DNA from: Trinickia mobilis
Lineage (GTDB): Bacteria > Pseudomonadota > Gammaproteobacteria > Burkholderiales > Burkholderiaceae
Length of the DNA: 64,000 nucleotides
Direction of reading: 5' to 3'
Assembly (NCBI RefSeq): GCF_017315705.1
Contig: NZ_JAFLRF010000016.1
Coordinates: forward strand, 62,001 to 126,000
The first letter of the stretch is position 1. Every line of letters starts with the position of its first letter. The position numbers and the translations under genes were made by a program. Below, piece by piece: positions 9,219-18,204 of this stretch. The notes beneath the pieces are model-generated. The model worked only from the letters and a program-made list of their open reading frames with translations. It was not told where the DNA came from and did not search any database.

Positions 9219-10103
9219 ATGGAAATTGGATTTTGCGGACCTGGGCTCATGGGCGCGCCGATGATTCGGCGCTTGTTGCGCGCGGGCCATACCGTGTGGG
9301 TCTGGAACCGGACGCGCGCGAAAGCCGACGCGCTTGCCGCAGACGGCGCGCGTGCCGTCGATACGCCGCGCGAGCTCGTGTCTCGCGTGGACGCGGTGTT
9401 CCTGTGCGTGACGGACGCGCATGCAGTCGAGGAAGTCGTGTTCGGCCTTGGGGGCGTGATCGGCGAGGACACGGCGGACGCCGGCGCGAGCCGCGTGCGC
9501 TGGATCGTCGATCATTCGAGCATTCCGCCGTCGGCCACGCGCGCGTACGCCGAGCGCGCGGCAGCGGCGGGCGTGGGCTGGGTCGACGCGCCGGTATCGG
9601 GCGGCGTGCCGGGCGCCGAAGCGGGCACGCTCGCGGTGATGGCGGGCGGCGCGGCGGACGACGTCGCCGCGCTCACGCCGGCCATCCGCGCGTATGCCGC
9701 GCGCGTTACGCACATGGGCCCGGCCGGCGCCGGTCAGACCACCAAGCTGTGCAACCAGGCGATCGTCTCCGCGACCATTGCGGCGATTGCCGAAGCGGTG
9801 AATCTCGCGCAACTCTCCGGCATCGACGCCGCGCGTCTTGCCGAAGCGCTCGCGGGCGGCTGGGCGGATTCGACGCTATTGCAGACGTTCGTGCCGCGCA
9901 TGACGAGCGCGGGCTTTGCGCCGATCGGCGCGCTGAAGACGTATCAGAAGGATGTCGACACGGTGGCCGACGCCGCGCGCGAGGTTGGCGCGGCGATGCC
10001 GGTATCGGGGGCGGTGCAGCAGGTGTTGCGGCTCGCGGGGGCGATGGGCCTCTCGGACGCGGATTTCTCCGCGTTCATCGACGTGGTGCGGCCGAGGCGC
10101 TGA
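9219..10103 (+). CDS. NAD(P)-dependent beta-hydroxyacid dehydrogenase (3-hydroxyisobutyrate dehydrogenase-like)
   Basis: A 294-residue oxidoreductase of the 6-phosphogluconate / 3-hydroxyisobutyrate dehydrogenase family. It has a Rossmann nucleotide-binding start (EIGFCGPGLMGAPM), the substrate-binding block DAPVSGGVPGAEAGTL and the catalytic-lysine block GAGQTTKLCNQ. The NRTRAK sequence after beta-2 suggests NADPH preference, which is an inference. The AAGGAG site 5 bases before 9219 fixes this start and excludes a much longer in-frame reading from 8853. It is divergent from the dodecin gene. The exact substrate (tartronate semialdehyde, hydroxyisobutyrate or another) is unknown. Confidence 0.88.
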   Translation: MEIGFCGPGLMGAPMIRRLLRAGHTVWVWNRTRAKADALAADGARAVDTPRELVSRVDAVFLCVTDAHAVEEVVFGLGGVIGEDTADAGASRVRWIVDHSSIPPSATRAYAERAAAAGVGWVDAPVSGGVPGAEAGTLAVMAGGAADDVAALTPAIRAYAARVTHMGPAGAGQTTKLCNQAIVSATIAAIAEAVNLAQLSGIDAARLAEALAGGWADSTLLQTFVPRMTSAGFAPIGALKTYQKDVDTVADAAREVGAAMPVSGAVQQVLRLAGAMGLSDADFSAFIDVVRPRR

Positions 10104-10120
10104 GCCGGCGGGGGAACGCT

Positions 10121-10603
10121 TTACCGGAGCGAGCGCGGCGCCGCGTCTCCCGCATCCTGGCGCCGCGTGCCGCGTCGCACGACGCCCGCGCCGAACTCCG
10201 GCAGAATCCGCGCCCGCGCGCGGCTCGCGAACACGAGAAAACCGAAGCCGTTTGCCTCGTACCAGTACCCGCCGTTCTCGAGCCCGTCGAGCGGCTGCTC
10301 GAGCGCGTTCGCGATCGACTCGACGCAGCGCCGGTGGAGTTCCTCGATGGCCGGATAGGGCGGCTGCGCGCCGCGCACGCTACAAAGCAGAACGTCCAGG
10401 CCCGGCAGGACGTGGGCATACAGAACCGGTTCGTCCTGGGCTCGCGCACGCGCGATCTTCGTATCGAGTTGGCCGAACGGCTTGAAATGACGCAGCACAG
10501 CGAGGAACGACTCCTCGTTGTCCACTCGCGCGCGCCTGCGCTTTCTCGGGAAGGACATAAAAATTCGCCTGAAAAAGAATTGCAAGAAACACAGCGTCTT
10601 CAT
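10121..10603 (-). CDS. Hypothetical protein
   Basis: A 160-residue protein I do not recognise. It begins with a short basic and hydrophobic stretch (MKTLCFLQFFFRR, then SFPRKRRRARV), and the body has a folded-looking sequence (FLAVLRHFKPFGQLDTKIARARA, ENGGYWYEANGFGFLVF) with ordinary codon use. The start at 10603 has a GGGAG site; a shorter start at 10558 would remove the hydrophobic tip. It converges on the dehydrogenase gene with a 17-base gap. Confidence 0.6.
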   Translation of the reverse strand: MKTLCFLQFFFRRIFMSFPRKRRRARVDNEESFLAVLRHFKPFGQLDTKIARARAQDEPVLYAHVLPGLDVLLCSVRGAQPPYPAIEELHRRCVESIANALEQPLDGLENGGYWYEANGFGFLVFASRARARILPEFGAGVVRRGTRRQDAGDAAPRSLR

Positions 10604-11021
10604 GCGACCACTCCCGGCTTCGCGCGCCGCACGTCGATCTTTTATAGCATACGAAAATTGGGGATTCACGGTCATTCGACGTCTCACCCGTGCTCTCCGG
10701 ATGCTCGCACACTGCCTGCCGAATCGCCGCGGTTCGCGCACCCTGCTGAATTCGGCGTGTTTCTCAATAATAGGCCCGAGATTCGTCCGCGTGCGCTTCG
10801 ACGACATAAAAAAGCCATCTTTCTGTGCGGCGTCGCTACTTTTGGCTCCGTTGTAATATCTCAAAACTGCATCGATAATGAGCCCGTCCGGGCTCACGCA
10901 CACTTGGTGCGGCGCCCTGGCGGCGCTCGATCAGGCCTCGCAGCTCCTTGCTCCGTTCTTCTGTATCGGCCAGCGGGCGGCTCGTGCGCTGCGCGCGCCT
11001 CAAGAGGGTTGCCAAGGGCAC
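10604..11021. other. Intergenic region upstream of the sensor kinase
   Basis: These 418 bases lie between divergent genes. They are visibly more AT-rich (for example 10640-10660 and 10800-10870) than the flanks and should hold both promoters. An open frame extends through it on the + strand into the kinase, but it lacks a ribosome site and family similarity. No RNA gene or repeat seen. Confidence 0.35.
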
Positions 11022-12731
11022 ATGAAACTGTTCACCAAGGGTTTGTTGCTGATTGCCGTGCCGAGCATCGTCGAGCTTGCGCTGCTCGGCGTGTTGTTCG
11101 AGACGCAGGGGCAGGCGGCGCAGGCCGCGCTGTGGGCCTCGCGCAGCAAGCAGGTGCTCTATCAGGCTTCTACGATCATGGACCCGCTCTTGCGCCAGGC
11201 CTCGCGCCTGCGCGCGGCGATCATCGTCGACGATGCCTCGTTCATCGACAAGCACGCGGTCTGGATCGACCTGAACGACCGGCTCGAGCAGTTGCAAAGT
11301 CTCGTCGCCGACAATCCGCTGCAGCTCGATCGCGTGCACCGCATGCGCGAGGCGGTCGACATCTACCGGGCGCAGACCAACCAGGTGTACGAGGCGCTGG
11401 CCGACGGTGAGCGCCCGATCGTGCTCGCGGCCTTCGAGGGCACGCCGCTGCCCCCGCAAATCCAGGAGTTCCGCCAGCAGCTCGACGCCTTCGTCGCCGA
11501 GGAATCGCGCCTCGACAGCGAGCGCAGCGAGGCGCTCGCGGGCACGCGCGAGGCGCAGCGCGACGCGCTGATCGCGGCCGTCGCCGGCTCGATGCTGATC
11601 TGGGGGCTGGCGGCGCTCGCGCTGGCGGGCAACATCGGGCGGCGGCTCGGGGCGCTGACGGCCAAGGCCGAGCGCCTGGGTCGCGGGCAATCGCTCGGCA
11701 CGCCGCTCTCCGGCGACGACGAGATCGCGCAGCTCGACGCGGTGCTGCACCAGACGAGCGAGCGATTGCGCCAGGCCGAGGGCGACCAGGGCGCGCTGAA
11801 AGAAAAGCTGGAGGCGCGCGCCGAAGAACTGACGCGCCTGAACGACGACCTGCGGCAGCAGACGCAGGACAACGAGATGTTCATCTACAGCGTGTCCCAC
11901 GATCTGCGCTCGCCGCTCGTGAACCTGCAAGGGTTTTCGCAGGAGCTGCAGGTATCGTGCGACGAATTGCGCGCGACGCTCGATGCCGCGCACGTGAGCG
12001 AGCCGGACCGGGGGCGCCTCGCGAGCGTGCTCGACGGCGACCTGAGCGAGTCGCTGCACTATTTGCGCACCGCCGTGGCGCGCTCGGCGTCGATCATCGA
12101 CGCGCTCCTGCGGATTTCGCGCGCGGGCCGGCTCGAATACCAGTGGCAACGCGTGAACGTGGGGCGGGTGGTCGAGCGCATCGTCGAGCGGCTGCAGCCG
12201 GCGCTTGCCGAGCGCGGCGCCGCGCTCGAAGTGGCCGAGCTGCCGCCGGCCTGGGGCGACGCGGGCGCGGTCGAGCAGATTTTCAGCCATCTGATCGGCA
12301 ATGCCGTCAACTATCTCGATCCGCAACGGCCCGGGCGCATCGAGATCGGCACGCTCGCCGCGCCCGAGGACGATGGGGAGGCCGAAGCCAGGGCGGAGAG
12401 GGCGGGCGCCATTGCGCCGGGCGCTGCGGCATCGGCCGCCGAAGCATCGGCTGGCGCAGCATGGGTTGCCCCTGCGTCCGATACACCGCAGATGCGGACC
12501 TACTATGTGCGCGACAATGGGCTCGGCATTCCGGCCGCCTGCATGCCGAAAATGTTCAACGCGTTCCAGCGGCTGCACGGCGATGTGGCGAAAGGGGACG
12601 GTATCGGCCTCGCGCTCGTGCGGCGCATGACCGAGCGGCATGGCGGACGCGTCTGGGTCGAATCGGCCGAAGGCGCCGGCGCGACCTTCTTCGTATCGCT
12701 GCCGGAGCAGCCGATGCGCGCGCCGTCATGA
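11022..12731 (+). CDS. Membrane sensor histidine kinase
   Basis: A 569-residue sensor kinase. An N-terminal membrane segment (about 8-25) is followed by a periplasmic four-helix-like region, a second membrane segment (about 185-205), a HAMP-like linker, a coiled coil, then HisKA with the phospho-acceptor motif SVSHDLRSPL and an ATPase domain (HLIGNAVNYL N-box, DNGLGIP, GDGIGLALV). An Ala-rich insertion between the N-box and the G1 box is unusual. AAGGG precedes the ATG. The gene ends about 30 bases before a hybrid kinase that starts with a receiver domain, so the two probably form a phosphorelay. Confidence 0.87.
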   Translation: MKLFTKGLLLIAVPSIVELALLGVLFETQGQAAQAALWASRSKQVLYQASTIMDPLLRQASRLRAAIIVDDASFIDKHAVWIDLNDRLEQLQSLVADNPLQLDRVHRMREAVDIYRAQTNQVYEALADGERPIVLAAFEGTPLPPQIQEFRQQLDAFVAEESRLDSERSEALAGTREAQRDALIAAVAGSMLIWGLAALALAGNIGRRLGALTAKAERLGRGQSLGTPLSGDDEIAQLDAVLHQTSERLRQAEGDQGALKEKLEARAEELTRLNDDLRQQTQDNEMFIYSVSHDLRSPLVNLQGFSQELQVSCDELRATLDAAHVSEPDRGRLASVLDGDLSESLHYLRTAVARSASIIDALLRISRAGRLEYQWQRVNVGRVVERIVERLQPALAERGAALEVAELPPAWGDAGAVEQIFSHLIGNAVNYLDPQRPGRIEIGTLAAPEDDGEAEARAERAGAIAPGAAASAAEASAGAAWVAPASDTPQMRTYYVRDNGLGIPAACMPKMFNAFQRLHGDVAKGDGIGLALVRRMTERHGGRVWVESAEGAGATFFVSLPEQPMRAPS

Positions 12732-12762
12732 CGAAGGCAAAAAACGCAACGATAAGACCAGC

Positions 12763-14751
12763 ATGACCGACGACGTCTCGTTTCCCGAACCCGCCCATGT
12801 GCTCGTCGTCGATGACGACGAGGGCATTCTCCGGCTCGCGCGCAAATCGCTCGAACGCGCGGGCTGCCGCGTGTTCGCGTGCGCGAGCGTGAACGCCGCG
12901 CGCGAGTGCATCGCCAACGATGCGCCCGATCTGCTCGTGCTCGACTATCAGCTGAACGGCGTGGAAACCGGGCTCGACTTCTTCCGCCGCCTGCGCATCG
13001 AAGGCGTGCGGCTGCCCGCGATTCTCGTCACGGGCTTCGCCGACGAATCGCGCGTGATCGAGGCGCTGCGCGCTGGCGTCTCCGACGTCGTGCCGAAATC
13101 CGAGGGCTATCTCGACTATCTGCCCGAAGCGGTGGAGCGCGTGCTGTCGCAAGTGCGGCTGCAGCGCGCCTCGGCGGAGGCGGCGCTCTTGCGCGAGCGC
13201 GAGCAGTTTTACCGCAGCTTGTCGGAGGCGCTGCCGCACCTCGTGATGACGTGGAACGCGAACGGCGATTGCGACTTCCTCTCGACCCAGTGGTACGAGT
13301 ACACGGGGCTCGACGCCGACCTGTCGCGCGGCCTCGCGTGGCTCGACGCGGTGCATCCCGACGACCGCGAGGAGATCCGCCGCACCTGGCTCGACACGGT
13401 CCGCATGGACGCCTCCGACTACCGCCACGAGTTGCGCATCCGCTCGCGCGAGGGTGAATACCGCTGGTTCGACGCGCGCATCGTCGCGGTGCGCAATGCG
13501 GGCGGCCGCGTGAGCAAATGGTTCGGCAGCTGCACCGATATTCATCCGCAGCGCGAGGCGATCGAGGACCGCGAGCGGCTGCTTGCGGGCGAGCAAAGCG
13601 CGCGCCAGTCGGCAGAAGAGGCGAACCGCGCGAAGGACCGCTTTCTCGCGATGCTCTCGCACGAGCTGCGCACGCCGCTCACGCCGGTGCTGGCCGGCAC
13701 GCGCCTCTTGGAGCTCATGAGCGACTTGCCTGAAGCGGCGCGCTCGAACGTCAAGATGATCCGCCGCAACATCGAACTCGAGGCGCGGCTCATCGACGAC
13801 TTGCTCGACTTGACCCGTGTGGCGAACGGCAAGCTGCGGCTGTCGCTGGAAACGGTCGACGTGCACGAGGTCATCGACGCCGTGCTGGATTTGTTCCGCA
13901 GCGAGATCCAGATCAAGCAGCAGGACGTGCATATCGACAAGCGCGCGGCGAACCACTTCGTGCTCGCCGATCGCGCGCGCCTGCAGCAGATGTTTTGGAA
14001 CCTCGTGCGCAACGCCGCGAAATTCACGCCGGACGGCGGCCATATCTACGTGCGTACGCGCGATTCGCGCATGCAGGTGGAGATCGAGATCGAAGACACC
14101 GGCATCGGCATCGCGCCCGAGCAGATCGGCAAACTGTTCAACGCGTTCGAGCAGGGCAGCCAGACGATGACGCAGCAGTTCGGCGGGCTCGGTCTCGGTC
14201 TCGCGATCACGAAGGCGCTGACCGACGTGCACGGCGGCACCGTGAGCGCCGCGAGCCCGGGGCCGCACTGCGGCGCGACCTTCACGATCACGCTGCCGAC
14301 GGCGCCCACACCCGCGATCGAACCTGTGCCGGCGGCCCCCGCGGAGCGCCGGGCGGAGGAGCGGCTCACGGTCCTGCTGATCGAGGACCACGAGGACACG
14401 GCCGAAGTCATGGCGCAACTGATCCGCGGGCTCGGCCACGACGTGACCGTGGCGGGTCGCGTGGCCGACGCGCTGGCGGCCGCGCAGTCCGCGGTGTTCG
14501 ACTTGATCGTGAGCGACGTGGGCTTGCCGGACGGCACCGGGCTCGACTTCATCGGCGCGTTCCGCGAGCGCTCGCAGGCGCCCGCGATCGCGCTGACCGG
14601 CTTCGGCACCGACGACGACATACGCCGCTGCCTCGCAGCCGGCTTTACGTCGCATCTGACCAAGCCCGTGAACTTCAATCAGCTCGAAGAGGTGATTCAG
14701 AGCGCCGCGAGCGCGAAGTCGCAGGGGATGAGCGGCGCGGCGCCCGCGTGA
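12763..14751 (+). CDS. Hybrid histidine kinase: receiver-PAS-HisKA-ATPase-receiver
   Basis: A 662-residue soluble hybrid kinase. Domain order: a receiver (about 5-120, HVLVVDDDEG and LLVLDY for the phospho-Asp), a PAS/PAC sensor (about 150-265, ending in WFGSCTDIH), HisKA (LAMLSHELRTPLTPVL), an ATPase domain (NLVRNAAKFTP, DTGIGI, GLGLGLAI), then a second receiver (VLLIEDHEDTAEV, IVSDVGLPDG). No membrane segment is seen. No strong ribosome site precedes the ATG, so translation may be coupled to the upstream kinase, which ends about 30 bases earlier. The first receiver could accept phosphate from that kinase. No output DNA-binding domain is encoded nearby. Confidence 0.88.
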   Translation: MTDDVSFPEPAHVLVVDDDEGILRLARKSLERAGCRVFACASVNAARECIANDAPDLLVLDYQLNGVETGLDFFRRLRIEGVRLPAILVTGFADESRVIEALRAGVSDVVPKSEGYLDYLPEAVERVLSQVRLQRASAEAALLREREQFYRSLSEALPHLVMTWNANGDCDFLSTQWYEYTGLDADLSRGLAWLDAVHPDDREEIRRTWLDTVRMDASDYRHELRIRSREGEYRWFDARIVAVRNAGGRVSKWFGSCTDIHPQREAIEDRERLLAGEQSARQSAEEANRAKDRFLAMLSHELRTPLTPVLAGTRLLELMSDLPEAARSNVKMIRRNIELEARLIDDLLDLTRVANGKLRLSLETVDVHEVIDAVLDLFRSEIQIKQQDVHIDKRAANHFVLADRARLQQMFWNLVRNAAKFTPDGGHIYVRTRDSRMQVEIEIEDTGIGIAPEQIGKLFNAFEQGSQTMTQQFGGLGLGLAITKALTDVHGGTVSAASPGPHCGATFTITLPTAPTPAIEPVPAAPAERRAEERLTVLLIEDHEDTAEVMAQLIRGLGHDVTVAGRVADALAAAQSAVFDLIVSDVGLPDGTGLDFIGAFRERSQAPAIALTGFGTDDDIRRCLAAGFTSHLTKPVNFNQLEEVIQSAASAKSQGMSGAAPA

Positions 14752-14761
14752 CGGCGCGCGT

Positions 14762-15208
14762 TCAGCGCGGCGAGGTCTTCAGCGAATCGCGGATCTCGCG
14801 CAACAGCAGCACGTCTTCGGCCGGGGGCGGCGGCTCGGCCGGGGCGGCCTCGGCCGGTTTGCGCAGGTTGTTGATGAACTTCACCATCATGAAAATGATG
14901 AACGCGAGAATGATGAAGTTGATCGCCACCGTGATGAACGAGCCGTAGCCGAACACGGCGACGCCGGCCGTCTGCAGATCCTTGTACGAATCCGGACTGC
15001 CCTTGAAGCTGGCGGGAATGTTGCCTAGGCGGATGAACTTGTTGGAGAAGTCGAGCCCGCCGGTGGCGACGCCGACGATCGGCATGATCAGGTCTTTGAC
15101 GACCGAATTGACGATGGTCGAAAACGCGCCGCCGATGATGACGCCGACCGCGAGGTCCATCACGTTGCCCTTGAGGGCGAATTCCTTAAATTCTTTGACG
15201 ATGCTCAT
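14762..15208 (-). CDS. mscL: Large-conductance mechanosensitive channel MscL
   Basis: A 148-residue inner-membrane channel that opens under high membrane tension to protect against osmotic downshock. The MscL N-terminal block [24 protein letters not shown] is nearly invariant here, and the second membrane segment ([20 protein letters not shown]) and the charged C-terminal helix after a Pro-rich linker are in place. The start is set by an AGGAAG site; the longer frame upstream is non-coding. It is convergent with the hybrid kinase, 10 bases apart. Confidence 0.96.
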   Translation of the reverse strand: MSIVKEFKEFALKGNVMDLAVGVIIGGAFSTIVNSVVKDLIMPIVGVATGGLDFSNKFIRLGNIPASFKGSPDSYKDLQTAGVAVFGYGSFITVAINFIILAFIIFMMVKFINNLRKPAEAAPAEPPPPAEDVLLLREIRDSLKTSPR

Positions 15209-15585
15209 GGGTGGCTTCCTCCGTGATGATGAGCCGCACGCGGCAGCGTCCGGCTTCGCCGCGCGTGGGTTGGCGGTCATGATAGCGAACGGAGGCGGCG
15301 CAAGCGAAAATTTTTTCGGATAAGCGGGCGCAGTAGAAGAGTCTGTCCTCGGTAGCCGATCTTGAGGACCGTGCAGCGCTAGAGACTTTCGTGCATTGCG
15401 CAATCGCGAGGAAACGCATAGATTGAGCGGCGCCGCACGCACGACGCCGCCCGATAAGACCGCTCGCAGCAGGCCGGGTCAGCCAACCCAGACGCTCCGT
15501 CAGAGAGCCATCCGTGCGCGCACCACACCACTACGGAGGGGAACGTGCGCCGCCTCGCCCCGGGCGCGGCCGCACGCCGAATGCC
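15209..15585. other. Divergent control region, mscL / chemotaxis receptor
   Basis: A 377-base gap between divergent starts. I see no gene, RNA or clear hairpin terminator in it. Promoters for both neighbours are expected here. Confidence 0.35.
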
Positions 15586-17184
15586 ATGTTCAAACGCTTC
15601 ACGATACGCGGCGGGCTCACGCTCACGATCGCGGGCTTCACGCTCGCGCTGATTGCCACGATGGCAGTCGGCATGCTCGGTCTCAAGCAAAGCAACGATG
15701 CGCTCGAGCAGATGTACGCGACCGACACGGCCGCGCTCACACACCTGAAAACGAGTTCCGAACGCATGCTGCAAGTGCGCCTTGCGCTCGGCAACTTCGA
15801 AACGCTGTTTTCGATGGGACGCGCGAGCGACGACTTGCTGCCGAAGGCGCACGCCGTGCTGAAGGAGAGCGACGAGCATTTAGCGGCGTACCTGGGCAAG
15901 CCGCGCGCCGGCGAAGAGGCGAAGCTGGCCGGCGCGGTGCAGGCGGCGCGCGCGGCGCTCGTCGCGCAGGCAATCGAGCCCGAGTTTCAGGCGCTCACGC
16001 AAAACGACTTCAACACGTTCCGCACGATCCAAGCGCAGACGGCCGATGCGCTCTACGTCCGCTACGCGCAAGCGATGACGGCGCTCGAAGCGCTGCAGGT
16101 CGCGCATCAGGAAGCGCGCTATGACGGCGCGCAGGCGCAGTTTCGTCGGCTGCTGATCGCGGCCGCCGTGATTGCCGCAGCGGCGTTCGTCATCGGCGTG
16201 TTGGCGCGCGCGGCGCTCATCGCCGCGGTCGTGCGGCCGATCGACGGGGCCGTGCGCCATTTCGAGCGTATCGCGTCGGGCGACCTCACGGGCGTGGTCA
16301 ACACGTCGCGCAACAACGAGATGGGCCGCTTGTTCGCGGGCATCGAGGGCATGCAGACCGCGCTTTGCGCAACGGTTGCGCAAGTGCGCGGCGGGTCGGC
16401 GGCGATCACGCACGGCGCGCGCGAAATCGCCTCCGGCAACGCCGATCTGTCGCAGCGCACGGAGCAGCAGGCCGCGTCGCTGCAGCAGACCGCGTCGAGC
16501 ATGGAGCAATTGACGTCGACGGTGAAGCAGAACGCCGATCATGCGAAACAGGCGAGCGCGCTCGCGTCCGACGCGTCGGAGACGGCCGCGCGCGGCGGCG
16601 AAGTGGTCGGCAACGTCGTGCGGACGATGAACGAGATCGCCGCGAGCTCGAATCAGATCGGCGATATCATCGGCGTGATCGAAGGGATCGCGTTCCAGAC
16701 CAACATCCTCGCGTTGAACGCCGCCGTCGAAGCGGCGCGCGCGGGCGAGCAAGGGCGCGGCTTCGCAGTCGTCGCGGGTGAAGTGCGCAGCCTCGCGCAG
16801 CGCAGCGCGAGCGCCGCGAAGGAGATCAAGGCGCTGATCGTCGCGTCGGCGGACCGGGTGGAGGCGGGCGGCGCGCTTGTCGCGCGCGCGGGTTCGACGA
16901 TGGAGGAAGTCGTCGCGGCGGTGCGGCGCGTGACCGACATCATCGGCCAGATCAGCTCCGCCTCGACCGAACAATCGACAGGGATCGAGCAAATCAATCG
17001 CGCCGTCGTGCAAATGGACCAGGTAACGCAACAGAACGCCGCGCTCGTCGAGCAAGCGGCGGCGGCCGCGGCTTCGCTCGAGGAGCAGGCGGCGCAGCTG
17101 GAAGCGGCGGTGGCCGTGTTTCGCGTGGCCGAGCATGCGGCCGATATGCCGCGCTTGGCCGCGTCGCGCCGCGTACTGACGTGA
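15586..17184 (+). CDS. Methyl-accepting chemotaxis protein
   Basis: A 532-residue chemoreceptor. It has an N-terminal membrane segment (about 10-32), a roughly 150-residue periplasmic four-helix sensing region, a second membrane segment (about 183-208), HAMP ([17 protein letters not shown]), and a long coiled-coil signalling domain with the near-invariant hairpin tip [24 protein letters not shown]. The C-terminus ends RRVLT without a CheR-binding pentapeptide of NWETF type. The ligand is unknown. No chemotaxis cluster adjoins it, so it is an orphan receptor feeding a system elsewhere. Confidence 0.93.
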   Translation: MFKRFTIRGGLTLTIAGFTLALIATMAVGMLGLKQSNDALEQMYATDTAALTHLKTSSERMLQVRLALGNFETLFSMGRASDDLLPKAHAVLKESDEHLAAYLGKPRAGEEAKLAGAVQAARAALVAQAIEPEFQALTQNDFNTFRTIQAQTADALYVRYAQAMTALEALQVAHQEARYDGAQAQFRRLLIAAAVIAAAAFVIGVLARAALIAAVVRPIDGAVRHFERIASGDLTGVVNTSRNNEMGRLFAGIEGMQTALCATVAQVRGGSAAITHGAREIASGNADLSQRTEQQAASLQQTASSMEQLTSTVKQNADHAKQASALASDASETAARGGEVVGNVVRTMNEIAASSNQIGDIIGVIEGIAFQTNILALNAAVEAARAGEQGRGFAVVAGEVRSLAQRSASAAKEIKALIVASADRVEAGGALVARAGSTMEEVVAAVRRVTDIIGQISSASTEQSTGIEQINRAVVQMDQVTQQNAALVEQAAAAAASLEEQAAQLEAAVAVFRVAEHAADMPRLAASRRVLT

Positions 17185-17294
17185 TCGATGCGCCGCGTGC
17201 CGCAGGCTGGCACCAGCTCGCGCAGTTGTGGGAGCTGATCGTGCTGGTGTGCAAGTTCCTGTGGCGCTTGCTGCAGCTTTTGGGAGGGCGTTGA
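17181..17294 (+). CDS. Possible 37-residue hydrophobic peptide, coupled to the receptor gene
   Basis: A GTG start overlaps the stop codon of the chemotaxis receptor (GTGA overlap), and the frame runs 37 codons to a TGA. The peptide is Trp/Leu/Val-rich in its second half ([21 protein letters not shown]), so it could insert in or lie on the membrane. I know no family for it. The overlap and composition are the only support, so it may be chance. Confidence 0.3.
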   Translation: MIDAPRAAGWHQLAQLWELIVLVCKFLWRLLQLLGGR

Positions 17295-17430
17295 GCGATT
17301 GGATCGATCGGCGCGCTCGAATGCGGCTGCCGGCGGGACACGCGACCGGCACGGCGCGGCTGCACGCGAGGCGCGCTTGCGGTAACGTTCGACGTCAGCC
17401 CACTGCTCCCGCCGACCCAGGACCACGCCT

Positions 17431-18204
17431 ATGATCATCGACTCCACCCAACGCTTCACCGACCGCGTCGCCGACTACGTCAAATACCGGCCGACGTATC
17501 CGCGCGAGATCGTCGCGTTCCTGCACGACACCTGCAAGCTCGCTGCCGATGCGCGCGTCGCCGATATCGGCGCGGGCACCGGCATCTCGGCCAAGCTTTT
17601 TCTCGACGCGGGCCATCCGGTCGCCGCCGTCGAGCCGAACGAAGCGATGCGGCAGGCGGCCGATCTGTGGCTTAGCGGTTTCGTCCATTACCGGAGCGTG
17701 TCCGGTACCGGCGAAGCGACGACGCTGCCCGATGCGAGCGTCGACCTCGTCATCGCGGCGCAGGCGTTCCACTGGTTCGATCCGGCGGCCGCCAAGCGCG
17801 AGTTCGCGCGGATCCTGAAACCGGACGGATCGATCGCCTTGATCTGGAATCTCCGGCGCGTGGCCGGCACGCCGTTTCTCGAAGACTACGAAGCGCTGCT
17901 GCGCCGCTATTCGCTCGACTACGCGCAAGTCGCCGACCGCTATCCGGGCGACGTGTGGATGTCCGAGTGGTTCGGCGCGGACTTCGTGAAGAAGGGCGTG
18001 TTCGACAACGTCCAGCGGCTCGATTTCGACGGGCTCAGGGGGCGTCTCGCGTCGTCGTCGTATGCGCCGAAGCCCGGACATGCGAACTACGAGCCGATGA
18101 TGGCGAGCCTGCGCGAGCTGTTCGACAAGGACGCGCAAGACGGCTTCGTCGATTTCGTCTACGACACGCTCGTCTACGTGGGGCGCGCTCAGCGCGCGAA
18201 GTGA
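17431..18204 (+). CDS. Class I SAM-dependent methyltransferase
   Basis: A 257-residue methyltransferase with the SAM-binding motif VADIGAGTGISAKLF (about 45-59), an acidic end of beta-2 (AAVEPNEAM) and the AFHWFD block typical of the Methyltransf_11/25 type related to YcgJ and trans-aconitate enzymes. The acceptor is unknown. Its last 16 bases overlap the 3-prime end of the convergent flavin monooxygenase gene. Confidence 0.85.
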   Translation: MIIDSTQRFTDRVADYVKYRPTYPREIVAFLHDTCKLAADARVADIGAGTGISAKLFLDAGHPVAAVEPNEAMRQAADLWLSGFVHYRSVSGTGEATTLPDASVDLVIAAQAFHWFDPAAAKREFARILKPDGSIALIWNLRRVAGTPFLEDYEALLRRYSLDYAQVADRYPGDVWMSEWFGADFVKKGVFDNVQRLDFDGLRGRLASSSYAPKPGHANYEPMMASLRELFDKDAQDGFVDFVYDTLVYVGRAQRAK

